From positions 22,430,283 to 22,494,282 of the forward strand of contig NC_063156.1 of NCBI RefSeq assembly GCF_020921035.1: a stretch of DNA of 64,000 nt. Reading direction: 5' to 3'. The position numbers were made by a program, and so were the translations under genes. Source of the stretch: Rhodamnia argentea (lineage: Eukaryota; Streptophyta; Magnoliopsida; Myrtales; Myrtaceae). Shown piece after piece: positions 24,214 through 38,092 of this stretch. How positions within the stretch are numbered: position 1 is the stretch's first letter; every line of letters begins with the position of its first letter. The notes beneath the pieces are model-generated. The model was not told the origin of the DNA. It saw only the letters and a list, made by a program, of their open reading frames with translations, and did not search any database.

Positions 24214-25344
24214 TAATCTTCAATAATTAAAGAGAACGAGTTGGCTTTGTAGGTGAATTAAACAATTAACGTCCTAAACATATCAACCTAACTTAAAAAA
24301 CGGTTGATGAGGTTGGCCGTTAATTGGAGTAAGTTAAAAAATAACAGTTGTGGACCCTATGCTAAGGGTCTGAGACTAAGAGTTATAGGCTGCTATAGCT
24401 CTAGCTTGGAAGCAAGAGTTTGAATTGGGCAGCGCACGTGCAGGGGAGTTGGACTAGGAAAGCAGCATCTTTCTCTCTTTACCCCATGCATTGAGGGACG
24501 AGATTGATGAGGTTAATTAGAGACACTAACCTTGGAATTTAAAACTAATATATTGATCAATCAATTTAACTTTAGCTTATATCTTTTTTGACATGGGTGG
24601 CTCCACATATCTAGGCTGCGGATAGACGAGACAAAGTTACCGGTCTTTCGAGGTCACCAAATTTCCCAGAGTTGCAACTCAAGTCATATTTGCTTTTCTG
24701 ACCTCCTCCTTAATCCGCTCCTCGCATTGAATCTCTTGTAAATCCAACGTTAGCCTTAAAGTCTCTGGAAGTTTCTTAATGACTAGCACTACTAGACATG
24801 AAAACAGATAGGTTCAAAACCGAGCAAAGTACAGAAGTACAGATACTAAATAAGAGCTCGTTTGGTTCTTCTCATGGCACGACGTCGTGACCTAGTTATG
24901 TGCGTGATTTCCTAACGTTGTTCGAGCGTAGTGCCCGGCCAATGCCATCCGAAGGCAACAAAAGCCCCGCAACAATTGTAGGAACATCCAAAACTAGAGA
25001 ATCAGAACCAAAATGGGGTTGATTGAGAGAAGTAAAAGCTGGCAGAACAGTCACTAACAAAATTACAAATGGTGGTATGAGCAATATTAGAGGCACAGAA
25101 TCTCTCTTGACTGAGAAACGAGCAACTAGGGTTTGGTTGCAATGTTCAACTTGGCCCCGAGTTGATGAGGTTTTTTGAATGATTTGTCCAAGATTCTGAA
25201 ACATGAATTAAACTATGCATTAAATTGGAAAAAAGAAAAAAAGGAGGCAGGCCCTGAGAAGAGGGTGTGCAATTTTTTGAGTTTTTGTATGGTAAGCTGC
25301 AATTATTTTTCAATGTACAAGTTAGAGAAATACCTTTTGATAGT
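24214..25344. other. Intergenic, no gene recognised
   Basis: A minus-strand open frame of 102 codons (24896-25204) has no recognisable motif. The part around 24350-24500 has a B-box-like word (GAGTTTGAATTGG) and might be an old SINE, but no duplication was found. Confidence 0.35.
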
Positions 25345-25988
25345 CTATGTGGCACGGACACGCCGCCAAAGACAATACACGTGTACGTGTCCGACACGCC
25401 GGGACATGGCCGGACACGCAATCCACGTGTGTTCGGACTTTCGATTGTCCTGGCGTGTCGGACACACAATCCACGCGTGTCCGGAATTTCGACATGTGGT
25501 CAACTAATAAGACATGTAGTCAAATAGGACACACAAGTCCCAAAGGTAATTTGGAAAAATACTCAATACTTTTGAGGCCATCATTTGCCCTCCTCCACCC
25601 ATGGGCTTTCTTGATGGCCCATCAACCAATCCAGGCAAGCCTGCTACTCTAGGACCAGCCGCCCCTTTATACTATGTTTTCCTTCTCTTTCTTGACTTAT
25701 TGGCCAATGTGGGACACAAAAGTAAATGAAAAGCGCGAACTAAGTGGGAGAGAATGTGTTGGTCATGATACTGAAAACAAGTCAGTACCTCACGGACTAT
25801 GTATCGTACGGCTCTTTTTTATTATTTATTTATTTATTTATAAAATCATAACAAATATAAAACGTGTCCCGACGTGTCGGAATTTTATATTTTTTTTTAG
25901 AGATCACATGCCGGCGTATCGTGTCGTGTCGTGTCCCGCGTCCCGTGTCGTGTCCCGCGTCCCATGTCGTGTCAATGCTACATAGCCG
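25345..25988. mobile_element. Putative TIR element rich in GTGTCC/GGACAC words
   Basis: The left end reads CTATGTGGCACGGACACG and the right end, read inversely, CTATGTAGCATTGACACG: inverted ends matching at about 15 of 18. Both arms are full of GTGTCC, CGACACG and GTGTCGTGTCCCGCGTCCC words. A tandem run with a period of about 21 bp lies at 25918-25972. No clear target duplication was found, so class and exact limits remain open. Confidence 0.5.
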
Positions 25989-26764
25989 ACGGTTTAATGC
26001 AGTTGGCTCTTGAGGATCTGTGTTCAAACCTTCTTCTTTTATAAAATTTCGGTGGATGGTAGAGAAAGGAATTATTGGGTCGGAATGACTCTAGATTGGA
26101 AACATTCATTTCCCCTAAAACTAACACACGCCATGCCATCGCCATCTAAGGTCTTTTGTACTTATTCTTTGGCCCAATGAACGTTTATCTACATCTATAT
26201 TTAGTCTATTTGGAGGGTGTTTCTTCGCATACAAAGGCGCGGCGGAAAAAAAATAAACGTTCTTATCTATCACTCATTATCCCAATTGACACAGCAGAAA
26301 TCTTTAAATGGCGCTCGGAATGATTGCTATGACATGATAAAAAAAAAAAGAGAAAGAAAGAAAAAAGAACGTGAATTACAAATTCAACTTTTTTGTGATC
26401 GATAACGCATGCTAGGATATGGTTTTGCTAGTAAGCGCGCGAGTTGATTTTTTTATCAACGACTAAGTTCTGATGAAACAAATTTTAAGGTACTCGATAT
26501 TTGCTTCCCATTTTCTTGCGGCGCTCTTTCGTACTTCGGTGTGCTCTGTCACAACACGAGCATAGTTAAGGAATTGCCTACGTATCCACCTTTGCTAAAA
26601 TAGGGGAAAGCGAAACTCGACTTCGTTATCAGCAAGTAATCATGTGTAGTCTTGCGATCAAAAAGAAAGTCTTACAAACTATAAAACCAAAAAAAAAACG
26701 AAAATGCAAAGGTCAATTACCATGAGAATTTGGACCCCAAAAAAAAAAATTACCGTGAGAAAAG

Positions 26765-27041
26765 GCCAGTAATGTAAGCCCAAAGCCCAAATGTAGTGAG
26801 GCTCCAATTGACCTCAGAACGCAGTAGGCCTGGCGGGCTCATTATGGGCCTCGATTGGAATAAAGAATGGGTCCGTGGGCTTAGGTGGCCTCAAAGTCCA
26901 TATAAGGAAATAACCTACTCATCACGCCGGCCCAGATCGAGAGGGCCTATGACCGGGCCCGATAATCTCCTATCGACCCGACCCGAGTCTGACTCGATCC
27001 TGAGCCCGTCGAGTTACCTTCTCCGTGGAAGCAAACGACTG

Positions 27042-27074
<33 letters not shown>

Positions 27075-27153
27075 CGTGTGCTGAAATCCCCGAAATACTC
27101 GTCGCCGGCGAATCATATCTTCGCGCTCGACGACCTCCGTCGATGGCTTGACC
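26765..27153 (+). promoter_or_regulatory. Promoter region of the RINT1/MAG2-type gene
   Basis: The region contains many TGGGCC/GGCCCA-type words (site II-like, for example AAGCCCAAAGCCCA at 26778-26791, and ATGGGCCT near 26845) followed by a (CT)n run at 27041-27070, some 85 bp before the start codon. Site II words are typical of plant housekeeping genes bound by TCP factors. An upstream ATG at 27143 opens a two-codon frame (ATG GCT TGA). Confidence 0.5.
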
Positions 27154-30100
27154 ATGGATCCAACGCCAACCGCGCCGGCTCTCCCTCCGGTCTCCGGCCT
27201 ATCACGCGCCGTGATCTCTTTCCTCGACGGCGAGCTCCGCGAGAGGGAAGCTCTCTCGCTGGCGAGTGACCTCGTTGCGGGCCTTGAGACGCAGTGTCGC
27301 GATTTGGACCGAAGCTTAGTGGAATTGAGGTCGAGGCTCGAAGTAAATCTCGCAGCTTACAGTTCGTTCTCTGATCGCGTTCACGGCTCTCTCGGTGGCA
27401 TCAGTGCGAAGTTCGTCGAGCTTCTCTCATTGGTTGGCCCATTCGATTCTCTATCAGGTTCGACTCTTCGTTGAAATGACATGAACGTAAAGTATTGTAA
27501 TTTCTTCCGTGTCTCATATGTTACATAATCTGCAAGTTGAAGGACTCGACTCTGGACTTTTTCTATGTCGCTGCATTTTGTGACGTGTAATCGAGGTGGC
27601 GATACTGATGAAGTTTATCAATAAGAATTGTTTCTGGTCGTATAGACCGTTTCTTAACATGTGAAGCACTATCTAGATTGAATGGTTGAAATTGACTGAG
27701 TCCTTGGTTATTTTGATGATTGTGTTCTGGCCGATTGTGTGTAGATGGAGGAGGAGGGAGGAAAATACTGGGAGAAGAGTTGCCAGCACTGGCTAAGGAG
27801 GTGGCGAGGGTGGAGATGGTGCGAGCGTATGCTGGTGAGTTTTTAAATTTCTTGAGATATTCGGGTGCATTCAATGAGTTTCAAGATTTCTCCATTAAAT
27901 TTCAATCCCCTCTATTGATGATAGTGCAAGTCAACATGGATAAATTTATCAGGGATTTGTTATTGTAAATTCTATGTAGCCAATGAAGGCCGAGTTGTAG
28001 AAGTCTTTAGTGGCGGTGGTTTCGTTGTGACATGAATACTTAAGCACTTTTTATTAGACAGATATGAGAATCTGAATTGGGCTATTTGCCATTGAGGGCT
28101 ACAGCCAAATCCCGAACAGTTTATGTGAGTTCTATTTGGAAGCATAGGCTAAATAAACAAATAAATCATTGAGATGAAATTGGAGGTTGTTTAGTAAAAT
28201 TAGTGTCTGTATTAGTTTGTTGATGTGGGATCTTCCGAATCAAAATTGCTTGGGATTCAGCCTCAGACCTAGGACTATAATTGAAGCCTTATTCCATGGT
28301 TATCAGTCAAGCTTCAATGCCAACGAGGACTGTTTAATTTTGCCCTATTAATAAAGAGCGGAGTTTCTCATCTACTATTTGACAATCAAAAACTAAAAGA
28401 TTATGAATGTTCTCCAAAAATTTTTTAGGCCTGTTTTGTTGCAAAAAAAGTCTTGGCATGTGTTACAGACCGATAGTGGGTCTCCATGGGTTTTGCCTGC
28501 TACAATAGAGTAGTATGTTGAATTTGCATGGCAGAGAGGTTTTGGCCTCTCGTGAGATTCAACACTATACTGTTGTGCTGGCATCGTCATGGAATTCTTT
28601 AATTCATCAGGGCTTACTCCTAAGGACCATTGCTAAATACTGATGTTAGCCTTTTAAAGATCGACTGTGCAGACCTCTTCAGTTTTGATGTTCTATCACA
28701 AAGTTACTTATCAACATTGCCACTAGCAGACTTCAGGGGCCACATTACATGGGAAAAAATGGGGTGAAATTCATTAAAAAGTCATAAAACTTCTGTAAGG
28801 AATCAACCATTTAAGTCCTAACACTTTTTGAATTTATACAACATGGATATCCAGTGGTTTCTCTACCTGGAAAGTGACGCGTGGCATTTTAAAAGGTATG
28901 CCATGTGTGATATTCCCACGAGATAAGTTGCCGAAAATACTTAATTGAACCAGGTTAAAAAGGTGTGATAGGTAAATGATTGATTGAGAAGTTTTAGGAC
29001 GTAGGTATACTTCGTACAATGGTTTTAAGATTTCTAGTGCACTTCTAACAAAGAAAATGGATTGGAAACATTTGCTTCTATCAAACTTTGTTTTGCCAAG
29101 AGCTTTGCTGGTAGTCTTTAGAGCATGAGATGTATCATTTGATAAGCAAATCATGGTTTTTGCTAATTCTTCCAAGTAAAGGTCCATATGCTGGCCTTCA
29201 TGTTTAGAATCTACAGAGAGAGATATAGTGGGAGACCGAGAGAAACTTTCCCTTTCTGTATGGTTTTCCTGTACTTTTAACATTTCTTCTTGGAGATGGC
29301 AGAGGGTGGGTCGTTTGGGTGGATATAAATTCGAGAAATAATAGATTGCTCCACTGATGCATGTGTTTATTGGCCCCTGCTTACCAGTTTTACAATTGGT
29401 GTTTCCATTTCATTAAAGCGCATCTTTTTCTTCTATTTCTTTGTTGGTCTCTTTACAGTTGGACTTTCTATGGTCAAACAGGTGACCCTCCGTATTAGTT
29501 GGCTGATGCATTTTTTGTGACGCCAAACAAAGCAGTCCTCTCTTGATGTATCACTAGTGGGAATACTCACATATACTTTTTGTGTTTTGTCTCCCAGAGA
29601 CAGCATTAAAGCTGGACAGTTTGATCGGTGATGTTGAGGAAGCAGTTTCTTCGACTTTGAAAAGAAAGCATTCATTTGCGCAAAGTTCCGAAGTGAGAAC
29701 CAATCTTGATATAAATATTTAGTGGTGTCGGATTCATACATAACTATGCATATTCCCACAATTCAAATTTTTTTATTCCAGCACATACAAACTTGAATTT
29801 ATTGCATGAAAGTTAGTGAAATAGGTAAAATCTTGTCATTGCAGGAGGTGCGCATGCATGCTATAAGAACACTCAATGAAATAGAAGGTGTTACAACTCA
29901 AGTCTCAAAGCTACGGCCTCGATGGACGCATCTTGTGTGTGCAATTGATCACAGAATTGATCGGGCTTTAGCCATTTTGAGACCGCAGGCCGTAGCAGAT
30001 CACCGGGCCTTTCTTGCTTCACTTGGATGGCCACCGCCTCTTTCCGCTTCGACTTCTGCAAATCCAGATGCAGGGAGGTTAACAGCAGTCCCAAATCCTC

Positions 30101-31761
30101 TATTAACGATGCAAGGGGATCTCAAGCGCCAATACTGTGAAAATTTTCTCTCCTTATGCCACCTTCAGCAGTTGCAGAGAAGAAGAAGATCTCGCCAACT
30201 TGAAGGGCGTAATCGGGAAATCGCTCTCCATCAGCCACTTTGGGCAATTGAGGAGCTTGTAAATCCTGTATCGCTTGCGTCCGAACGTCATTTTTCGAAG
30301 TGGATTGATAAACCAGAATTTGTTTTTGCTCTTGTTTATAAGATTACAAGGGATTATGTGGATTCTATGGATGAATTGTTGCAACCACTGGTTGACGAAG
30401 CAATGCTAGCAGGGTACAGCTGCAGAGAAGAATGGATCACCTCGATGGTTTCTGCCTTGTCAACATACTTGGCAAAAGAGATATTCCCCCTCTATGCCAG
30501 CCAACTGGAAGAAGAGAGCATCACCGGTGTTAGATCAAAAGCTAGAACATCGTGGCTCCATCTCATTGACTTGATGATTTCTTTCGATAAGCAAATAAGA
30601 TCCCTTATAGCTAATTCTGGGATCTCATTCTCTCTTATGGATGAAAGCAATTTGCAGAAGCTTTCCTCTTTATCAGTCTTCTGTGATCGACCTGATTGGC
30701 TTGAGTTATGGGCAGCAATTGAGCTCAGTGACACGCTGGACAAGTTGAAAGCCGATGTTGATAATGAGAGAAATTGGACAAAGAAAGTTCAGGGAGTTGT
30801 TCTTGTGTCTGGTCCAGAAGATTTCAGGTCCCCCCTTGTTTCAGATTTCTTCCTTCGGCGTCTGTCATCTGTTGTGGATCGCTCACGGTCTCTACCCAAC
30901 ATTCCTCTCAGGTCTAAGTTTCTCAAGTTAGTCGGTGCACCTATAATACTTAAGTTTTTGGATTGCTTGCTTGTCAGGTGCCAAGAAGCCGAAGGATTGA
31001 CCGCATTGACAGATGACAGTGCCCTTATCAAAGTTGCCAATTCTGTTAATGCTGCACGCTATGTTGAATCTGTTTTGAGAGAATGGTGTGAGGATGTCTT
31101 TTTTATCGAGATGGGGTTGAGGGTAGGTGATGAACCTGGAAAATCGCAAGCAGAAGAAGGTGATTTTGATGGAACGGTGTATGGACCAGGAAGTGGTGTC
31201 TTCGACAAGGAGATCTGGAAGTTGGAAGAGTTCATAGTGGAATGGGTTGAGAAAATATCAGTTGTTGTCTTGAGGGGTTTCGATGTTAGCTCTCGAGATT
31301 ACATAAGGAACAGGAAACAGTGGCAGGGAAAGTCTGAAGAAGGTTCGACAGTGTCTAGGACTTTGGTCGATGCCCTTGATCATTTGCAGGGTAAAATGTC
31401 GATAATAGAGGAAAGCTTAAACGGGATGGACTTTGTAATGGTGTGGAGGAAAGTGGCTGAAGGTTTGGATCAGTCTATTTCAAACGGTCTTCTACTGAGT
31501 AACATGAAATTTTACGACGGAGGCATTGAAAGGCTAAGTAGCGACATGGAAGTCTTGTTTGGGGTATTTCGCGCTTGGTGTCTACGACCCGAAGGGTTTT
31601 TTCTGAGAGTATGTGAAGGTCTGAAGTTGCTTAGGATGGGAGAGAAGCAAGTTAAAGATATCCTAGCGGGAGGGCTGGAAAGGTTAAAGGAGGAGGGCAT
31701 TAGTCATTTGAGAGTCTTTGAGGCAGAAAAGATCGCAAAGAACCGGGTCTTTACGAGCTGA
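27154..31761 (+). CDS. MAG2L: RINT1/TIP20-family vesicle-tether protein, MAG2-like (801 aa)
   Basis: Relative of Arabidopsis MAG2/MAG2L, subunits of the DSL1/NRZ-type tether that captures Golgi-derived vesicles at the ER and is needed for storage-protein export. Exons: 27154-27457, 27745-27834, 29598-29692, 29845-31761; all are GT-AG and in phase and give 801 residues, close to the family's size. Start MDPTPTAPALPP follows a CT-rich leader. The N-terminal third is helical with GEELPALAKEVARVE (exon 2). The RINT1 domain fills exon 4, with hallmarks EVRMHAIRTLNEIEG, RALAILRPQAVADHRAFLAS, LGWPP and FSKWIDKPEFVFALVYKITR. Intron 2 is about 1.8 kb and holds a MULE-like copy. No disruption is visible. 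MAG2L rather than MAG2 is suggested by the N-terminal layout, but this is not certain. Confidence 0.92.
28757..29048. mobile_element. Degenerate MULE-like inverted-repeat copy in intron 2
   Basis: Left end 'gggtgaaattcattaaaaagtcataaaac', right end the inverse 'acaatggttttaagatttct'. About 290 bp, diverged, without clear duplication. It sits inside the MAG2-like gene intron and does not touch splice sites. Confidence 0.45.
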
Positions 31762-33087
31762 AGTTTCCGAAGCACAATCTCTCATTAACCCCGTAGCGTT
31801 AGAGAAGAGACAAGAACAATGTACCTAGGTGACGACACAATCGGTGTATCATATTCTTAAATTCACTCATTGTTTTCTCGAAGGAAGCTCAATAAAATCC
31901 TGTCAGCAACATGTTCTTCCGTTTGAATCGGGGAGAAGAATTGACCGCACATGGACATGACAGGCATACTCCCATGTATTGGCTACTCTTCTCTCCTGTC
32001 CTGTGTATATTGGGGTGTGAACATTGAAACAAAAGAAGTGACCTTTGATGTTATTTTATGCTCCCACATTTTGTGCTTTGATGGGAATTCATTTATGCCC
32101 AAGAGCTTCCGAAGTTGGTAAAAGATTCACCCAGAAAAGCTGCAAAGCGAGACGTTAAGCTGCAATGAAAAATGCTTAAGATGATGACTTAATTGCGATT
32201 AGCTGCAATGATCGGTTGAACCTGCCATTGTCTTTACTTGCTAATGTGAACGCTGATTTTGTTTCTCCCGAATTGGGAAGGACGAACCGTCGTCACCTAT
32301 TTCGATGCTTGGCTCTATTTTCGCAACCATAGACACCTGAAACGTCGTGGTCGGACAGCAGAGCAACGTCTTTTCTTACACGAATATTTCCCACGGCCTG
32401 TCCATGTCAACCAGCAGGGGCAAGGGCATGACGTGTCAAGGGCAACGCACCCCTGGGAGTGCGCCACGTGGCAGGTCAATCATGGGACGTAGCCGCGACA
32501 GTTTGCCGAGAATTTAGGGGCGAGATAGGGGTTTGGTAGATGAGGCCAAGATCTCCAATTATTGGGCTTTTCCCCGTAGAAGGCCTTTCGTGTGTAGTTT
32601 TAGTCACTCTCCCTGCTTTTCGCATGCCTCGTCACATCCTTTCTTTTTATTTCATCTTCTTCCATCGGATTCAAATGGGTCATCACAACGTTGAAATTAC
32701 TTGCTCTTTGAAATTAGAGGAATCCAACTTTGTGCAGATCCATTAATCGCCTTGATTGAGCCAATTGGTTATTGTTTTCCATGCACCACTCAGCTTCGGA
32801 TAAATTGATGTTGCTATTTTTTTTTTATTTGTATTAATGTAGAAATCCAAACCAACATCGAGAGAGTATGACAAAACTCTGTTGCAGTAGAAGGCTAAGT
32901 TCTTACGTCAAGGGCATGAGACATAAAAGTTTGTCATTAGCTCTTTTTCAATTGGTTTGGTTCAATCATGACGGCTAGCGGGAGCTTTAAACATGACTTC
33001 TTTGAAAGCCACTCCTCTCCAGACAAAACTTATCTAGATATATGCCGCAGAGGTTTCCCCTGTTTCAAATTGAAGTTTGGCTAAGAG

Positions 33088-33131
<44 letters not shown>

Positions 33132-33680
33132 CAGGTGTGCTAGCACACGAACTCATTTGCCGTCCTCCCAAGTTTCCCAAACCCTAAATACCATTTCAAA
33201 ATGTGTTGTCGTGTTCGTGTGAGGAAAATTGCCAACCGTGACACTGTGAAATAGAATATGGGTGGTGTGATATATTGTGAACCAAGGACCCAAAGACAGA
33301 ACAAATGGTGTCGGACAAGACCCAAATGTTTATGTAAATGATTTGTAACAAGAAAGCTGTGCAGGGGGACTGTGTCTTGGCCCTAAACAAATGCCAACAT
33401 GCGACAAGGTATCTTCTTGGTAGCATGTAAACATCGAAACACAAATTAGATTGCGAAACTTAAGCTCACGAAATGACACGTATCCATGCATTGCGAATTA
33501 TTAAGAAGCGACCTACCTTACATTAGATCACGCACTTGAGTGGCAATTTTTTTTTTCCCAATGACTGAATTGGCAAAATTTGCTGGACCCATTTGCATGT
33601 GAAGATGTGGGACAAATTGGGCCCTTCTCAGGTTTTACTAAAACTCACTTGTTCCATGTTTGATGTGTCTTTCCCAACTA
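31762..33680. other. Intergenic between MAG2-like gene and second PRE-type gene
   Basis: The first part holds the MAG2-like 3' untranslated region, with AATAAA at about 31890. A perfect palindromic G-box GCCACGTGGC is at 32463-32472, without an obvious gene start beside it. A (CT)n run covers 33090-33128. No gene supported. Confidence 0.4.
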
Positions 33681-33684
33681 CCAT

Positions 33685-33835
33685 CACGTGTCTTAGTCTC
33701 TCTCTCTCTCTCTCCCTTTATAAGCTTCCCTATTGCTGCCATGTACACTTCCCCGGCTAGTTTCTGAAAGCTTTTGTGAGAGGCTTGAGTGAAAGAAGAG
33801 AGTTGGGTCGGCGGGTTGATCAGCGATCGGTGATC
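33685..33835 (+). promoter_or_regulatory. Core promoter of the second PRE-type gene
   Basis: CACGTG (G-box) at 33685-33690, a (CT)n run at 33697-33713 and a TATA box TTTATAAG at 33717-33724 precede the start codon by 146, about 130 and 112 bp. A G-box would fit control by PIF- or BZR-associated bHLH factors, which are known regulators of PRE genes; binding here is an inference. Confidence 0.6.
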
Positions 33836-34662
33836 ATGTCCACAAGGAGATCAAGAACCTCTCAGTTCACAGAAGATGAGATCAATAACCTCATCTTCAA
33901 GTTACAGGCTCTGCTTCCTCAGCTTGAGCAAAGGAGAAACAATGGAAGGGTATAGGACAACTAGGACTTCTTCTTCTTCTTCTTCTTCTTCTTGCTCTTT
34001 CTCCCCTTGCCTTCTACTTCCAACTTCTTGTTAGTGGCACAGTACAAAAATGAAAATGACTAATGTCTTGAATTTTGCAGCAGCACCTATTCAACACAAG
34101 TTTTTCTTTTTCTTTTCCTTTTCCTTTTCCTTGTCCTTTTCATTTTCGTCAAAATTTGCAGCTCTAGGTTCAGCGTAGATGGGTCAGAAGAATAATATTG
34201 ACCAGAAAAAGGGGAAAAAGAAAATGGAACTAAATAGTGGAAAAGGCCCTAAGGAAGAAACAAAAGGTCTTAATTCGGCTGCGCTAATCCGAGTGCAACT
34301 CAAAGAGACTATAATGACAAGCAGCTTCAACGAAGCATTGAATTATGATGTGAATCTGAGTGCCTTCCATGCAAATCTTCCAACTTCTTCGTACATATAC
34401 ACAATGACAACCAATTTTCGCCACGAAAAGATCTTGTTTTTTCCTTCTTCCTCTTGAATTTGGCATATCATATAAAAGGGTTTCTGTTTTTTGTTGGCAA
34501 CAGGTAGTAGCCCCATCAAAGATTTTGAAGGAAACATGCAGTTACATTCGGAGGCTACACAGAGAGATGGATGAGCTGAGCGAAAGACTGACCTCGCTGT
34601 TGGATAATATGGAGATATCTAGTGTCGATGCCCAACTTCTTAGAACTGTTCTTCTACAATAA
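33836..34662 (+). CDS. PRE-family atypical helix-loop-helix protein (90 aa), second gene
   Basis: Non-DNA-binding HLH regulator of the same family as the gene at 13592-14591. Exon 1 is 33836-33949 (start MSTRRSRTSQFTEDEINNL), exon 2 is 34504-34662; donor GTATAG, acceptor AACAG, phase 0. Helix 1 is EDEINNLIFKLQALLPQLEQ; helix 2 begins at SKILKETCSYIRRLHREMDE, followed by LSERLTSLLDNM and an end LLRTVLLQ. The intron lies at the same place in the HLH loop as in the first gene, but the proteins differ clearly (for example QFTEDEIN against GISDDQII), so they look like old paralogues. A (CT)30 microsatellite begins 17 bp after the stop codon. Confidence 0.93.
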
Positions 34663-34676
34663 ACCCTTCGTCTTTG

Positions 34677-34678
<2 letters not shown>

Positions 34679-34738
<60 letters not shown>
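34679..34738 (+). repeat. (CT)n microsatellite in the 3' untranslated region
   Basis: Thirty uninterrupted CT units directly after the second PRE-type coding sequence. It is the longest CT run in the window and probably length-polymorphic. Confidence 0.9.
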
Positions 34739-34741
<3 letters not shown>

Positions 34742-36138
34742 ATCTGTTGGTTGGTTTGAAGACAACCCTTCAGAGAGAGACATGTTTTGTATTGTCTACA
34801 CCTAAATTTAAGTTTCTTCTTTCCCCAAACTTTCAGTCTGGAGTCCACTTAAAATCTGATTTTGTGTAGCACCCACTCTCTCCACTAGTAAGAAAAAGAA
34901 GGGAAGAGCCAAAAAGAACGAAAGAAAAGCTCAATCTTCTTTGTCCTTTACGTGTTTTAGATATTGCTAACTAGGTGCTAATAGTTGTGATATGAACATC
35001 GAAGTATGCCCCACATAGTACGTTGATAGATACAGTTAATGACCAGAGGCATCCTCTTATGGAATTGATAAATCGATAAAGTCGTCGGTCGATATACTTA
35101 AATAAAATTTTTAGGTAATGAGAACACAAGCAGACAAAACAAACAAGGCCAATGCAAGAGGCTTGTTGATTAATGGACTAAATTAATTTGCAGAGTGGTC
35201 AACTGAAGGATATCGCTGCAACACATGGGGAAAAAAGCACAGAACGGGTCAAAGGTACAGCAACCGCTTCTTTTGCCGTTTGCATGCAATGAAAGCCATC
35301 GTGAGTTTGAAATGAAGCTGATGATCCTAAAGACAATTTCTTTAGAAGTCTTTTGAGTGATTATGGTCAAAAAGGAAAAGAGGAGTTATTGAATCCTACA
35401 AGATCCATTCTTTCTTTGTTCTTTCCTCATGGCAAGTCTTTGTGAAAAATCCCCGACATGAAGAAGATGGTGGGCTGTTAGCTAGTGTATATTCTCATAA
35501 AGTGTAAATCAACCGGGATCCGTTTTTTGGCAATATGTGTCAAGCAATAACAAAAATATTTTGAGTGAAACATCTCTCACAATCCCTGTTCACTAATAGC
35601 CTTTAATGGAAGGAACTCGACAAATTCCAGTGCAAAAAGCATGTAGATCATTCGAGATCGAGATCAAGATTGAGAAAATGTCTTCAGAGTGAGTATTTTG
35701 CACCCATATATGTCTCCATGGAGAAAGGGTCATGATCCGTTTCAATTAGGCAAATGAATCCCTCATAAGTTTCTTCAGCTAGAAGTCGCAATTAACTGAA
35801 CTCGGACTACTAAGTAATCACCTGTAATTCAACTGCCTCATCTCTTGAAATCAATCAGACCAAAAGACATTTTCCCAATCAAAATTCTCATCCTCTACTC
35901 TAATAATTGAAATATCTTTCCAGAGTACAAAAGTTCAGACCACAAATAAGGTGAAGGATCTCAACACAAGATGATGACCCGGCACTTTAAGTCACATGAG
36001 TAATCGGCCAAACATCAACAAAGCTTAAAGTTCTCAAACTAAAGCAACAGCATTTTAAGCAAAATAGAAACAGCAGGACGAGGTTGGGCAATAGATAATT
36101 CACTAAGCACCAGTCCTCCTAACAGAACAGCCTGTAGT
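34739..36138. other. Intergenic between a PRE-type gene and RPS9
   Basis: The two genes converge here. The left part holds the PRE-type 3' end, the last 100-200 bp the RPS9 3' untranslated region. No other gene or repeat was recognised. Confidence 0.45.
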
Positions 36139-37894
<1,756 letters not shown>

Positions 37895-38092
37895 GGTCTC
37901 TGACTCTGCTCCGCCGGTGGCGCCTCCGTCTGGTAACTTCTCTACTCCACGGAATGAAGGGGGGGAACACTGGAGAAAACCCTAGTTATGATGCCTCAAT
38001 TCTCGTGGGACTGCGTCAAAGGCTCTCGGGCTTGATCTTGGGCTTAGGCTGGGCTTGGTCTCCGTATTGGGCTTGGGATATGGGCCTCCATT
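37895..38092 (-). promoter_or_regulatory. RPS9 promoter: telo-box and site II motifs
   Basis: AAACCCTA (telo-box) lies at 37978-37985, and a series of GGGCTT/TGGGCC words fills 38025-38092 (for example ATGGGCCT near 38082). The telo-box plus site II pair is the known signature of plant ribosomal-protein promoters. Confidence 0.7.

Noticed and set aside
26796-27269. 157-codon open frame at the MAG2-like promoter
   Set aside because: It crosses the (CT)n run and the true first exon in another frame; the MDPTPTAP frame joins in phase to three further conserved exons.
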